Shown in pieces: positions 63,719 through 64,000 of a DNA stretch of 64,000 nucleotides. The translations under genes were made by a program, and so were the position numbers. Where the stretch lies: contig NC_087074.1 in NCBI RefSeq assembly GCF_026151205.1, positions 5,456,001-5,520,000 on the forward strand. Direction: 5' to 3'. This DNA is from Bolinopsis microptera (lineage: Eukaryota; Ctenophora; Tentaculata; Lobata; Bolinopsidae). The first letter of the stretch is position 1. Each line of letters starts with the position of its first letter. Below the pieces are notes generated by a model, which worked only from the letters and a program-made list of their open reading frames with translations, did not search any database and was not told where the DNA came from.

Positions 63719-64000
63719 TATTTCTGTAGAACCATTTGAGAGAGCATGAACACCAAATGTTTAATGTTGAGCAGCACCAAATATTGAGCTGGTGAGACGA
63801 ATTACCCAAATGGAGGCCGGGAGGTCATGGATAGAAAATTAGCATGTGCTTAGGTGAATACACATGAGTATTACTATTAGCTTAATTTAGGTGAGTCTGG
63901 AAATTTGTGAGTTTGAAATAAACGTCAGGCTCTCCGGTTCGTATCGGTATACATGGCTTGGATTACTGGCTTACGAGCTGGAGGTCAGATTCACATATTT

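Larger units (their letters stand above)
57462..64000 (+). repeat. Repeat block copy 3, interrupted by an Academ-like element, running off the window
   Basis: Matches copy 2 from 57462 to 59794, is interrupted at ACCTAT|TTCTG by the 3.9-kb transposon, and resumes at 63719 to the window end. Confidence 0.85.

Overview
This is animal nuclear DNA. It shows many canonical GT-AG introns, extracellular-matrix domains (Ig, laminin-type EGF, thrombospondin-1-like), a class A GPCR, an interstitial block of (CCCTAA)n, and DNA transposons with target-site duplications. It is AT-rich with mostly short introns. A non-bilaterian animal (cnidarian, sponge, placozoan or similar) fits, but I cannot name the species. 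No bacterial-type genes, CRISPR arrays, rRNAs or tRNAs were seen.

Region 1 (1-6.4 kb) is mostly non-coding. It holds a 55-bp Harbinger-like MITE, a possible terminal exon of a minus-strand gene (stop at 667) inside an inverted-repeat-bounded segment, and a 0.55-kb tandem duplication.

Region 2 (6.4-26 kb) is gene A on the plus strand: 23 exons, and 1151 residues when the exons are joined. It encodes a secreted protein with a signal peptide, a furin-like site, one Ig domain, about 19 laminin-type EGF modules and a C-terminal thrombospondin-1-like domain. A four-exon class A GPCR lies antisense inside its largest intron (14.1-19.4 kb).

Region 3 (29.0-45.35 kb) is gene B, a head-to-tail paralogue with 31 identified exons and at least 1439 residues: two Ig domains, a long laminin-EGF/Cys-rich series and a TSP1-like end. 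Its signal-peptide exon was not found. One intron carries both a hAT-type MITE and a nested single-exon ORF of 235 residues with three YVNV/YVNI motifs (Grb2 SH2-type sites). Introns of both genes are full of minisatellites that repeatedly abut, and in places copy, splice sites.

Region 4 (45.4-64 kb) is repeat-rich. Its clearest gene is a three-exon minus-strand gene at 49.6-50.8 kb for a small secreted protein, possibly with a galactose-binding-like fold. An orphan paralogous signal-peptide exon lies at 53.0 kb. The rest is built from copies of one block (three direct, one inverted) that carry nested insertions. These are an 89-bp all-hairpin MITE with an 8-bp target duplication, a roughly 0.8-kb TA-flanked element whose empty sites are also in the window, and a decayed 3.9-kb Academ-like DNA transposon with roughly 390-420-bp terminal inverted repeats. 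A likely order of events can be read directly from the nesting.

All gene models come from reading frames, splice-site consensus and phase continuity only. Exon lengths of gene A, gene B (from its second exon), the GPCR and the small secreted protein all join in frame without internal stops.
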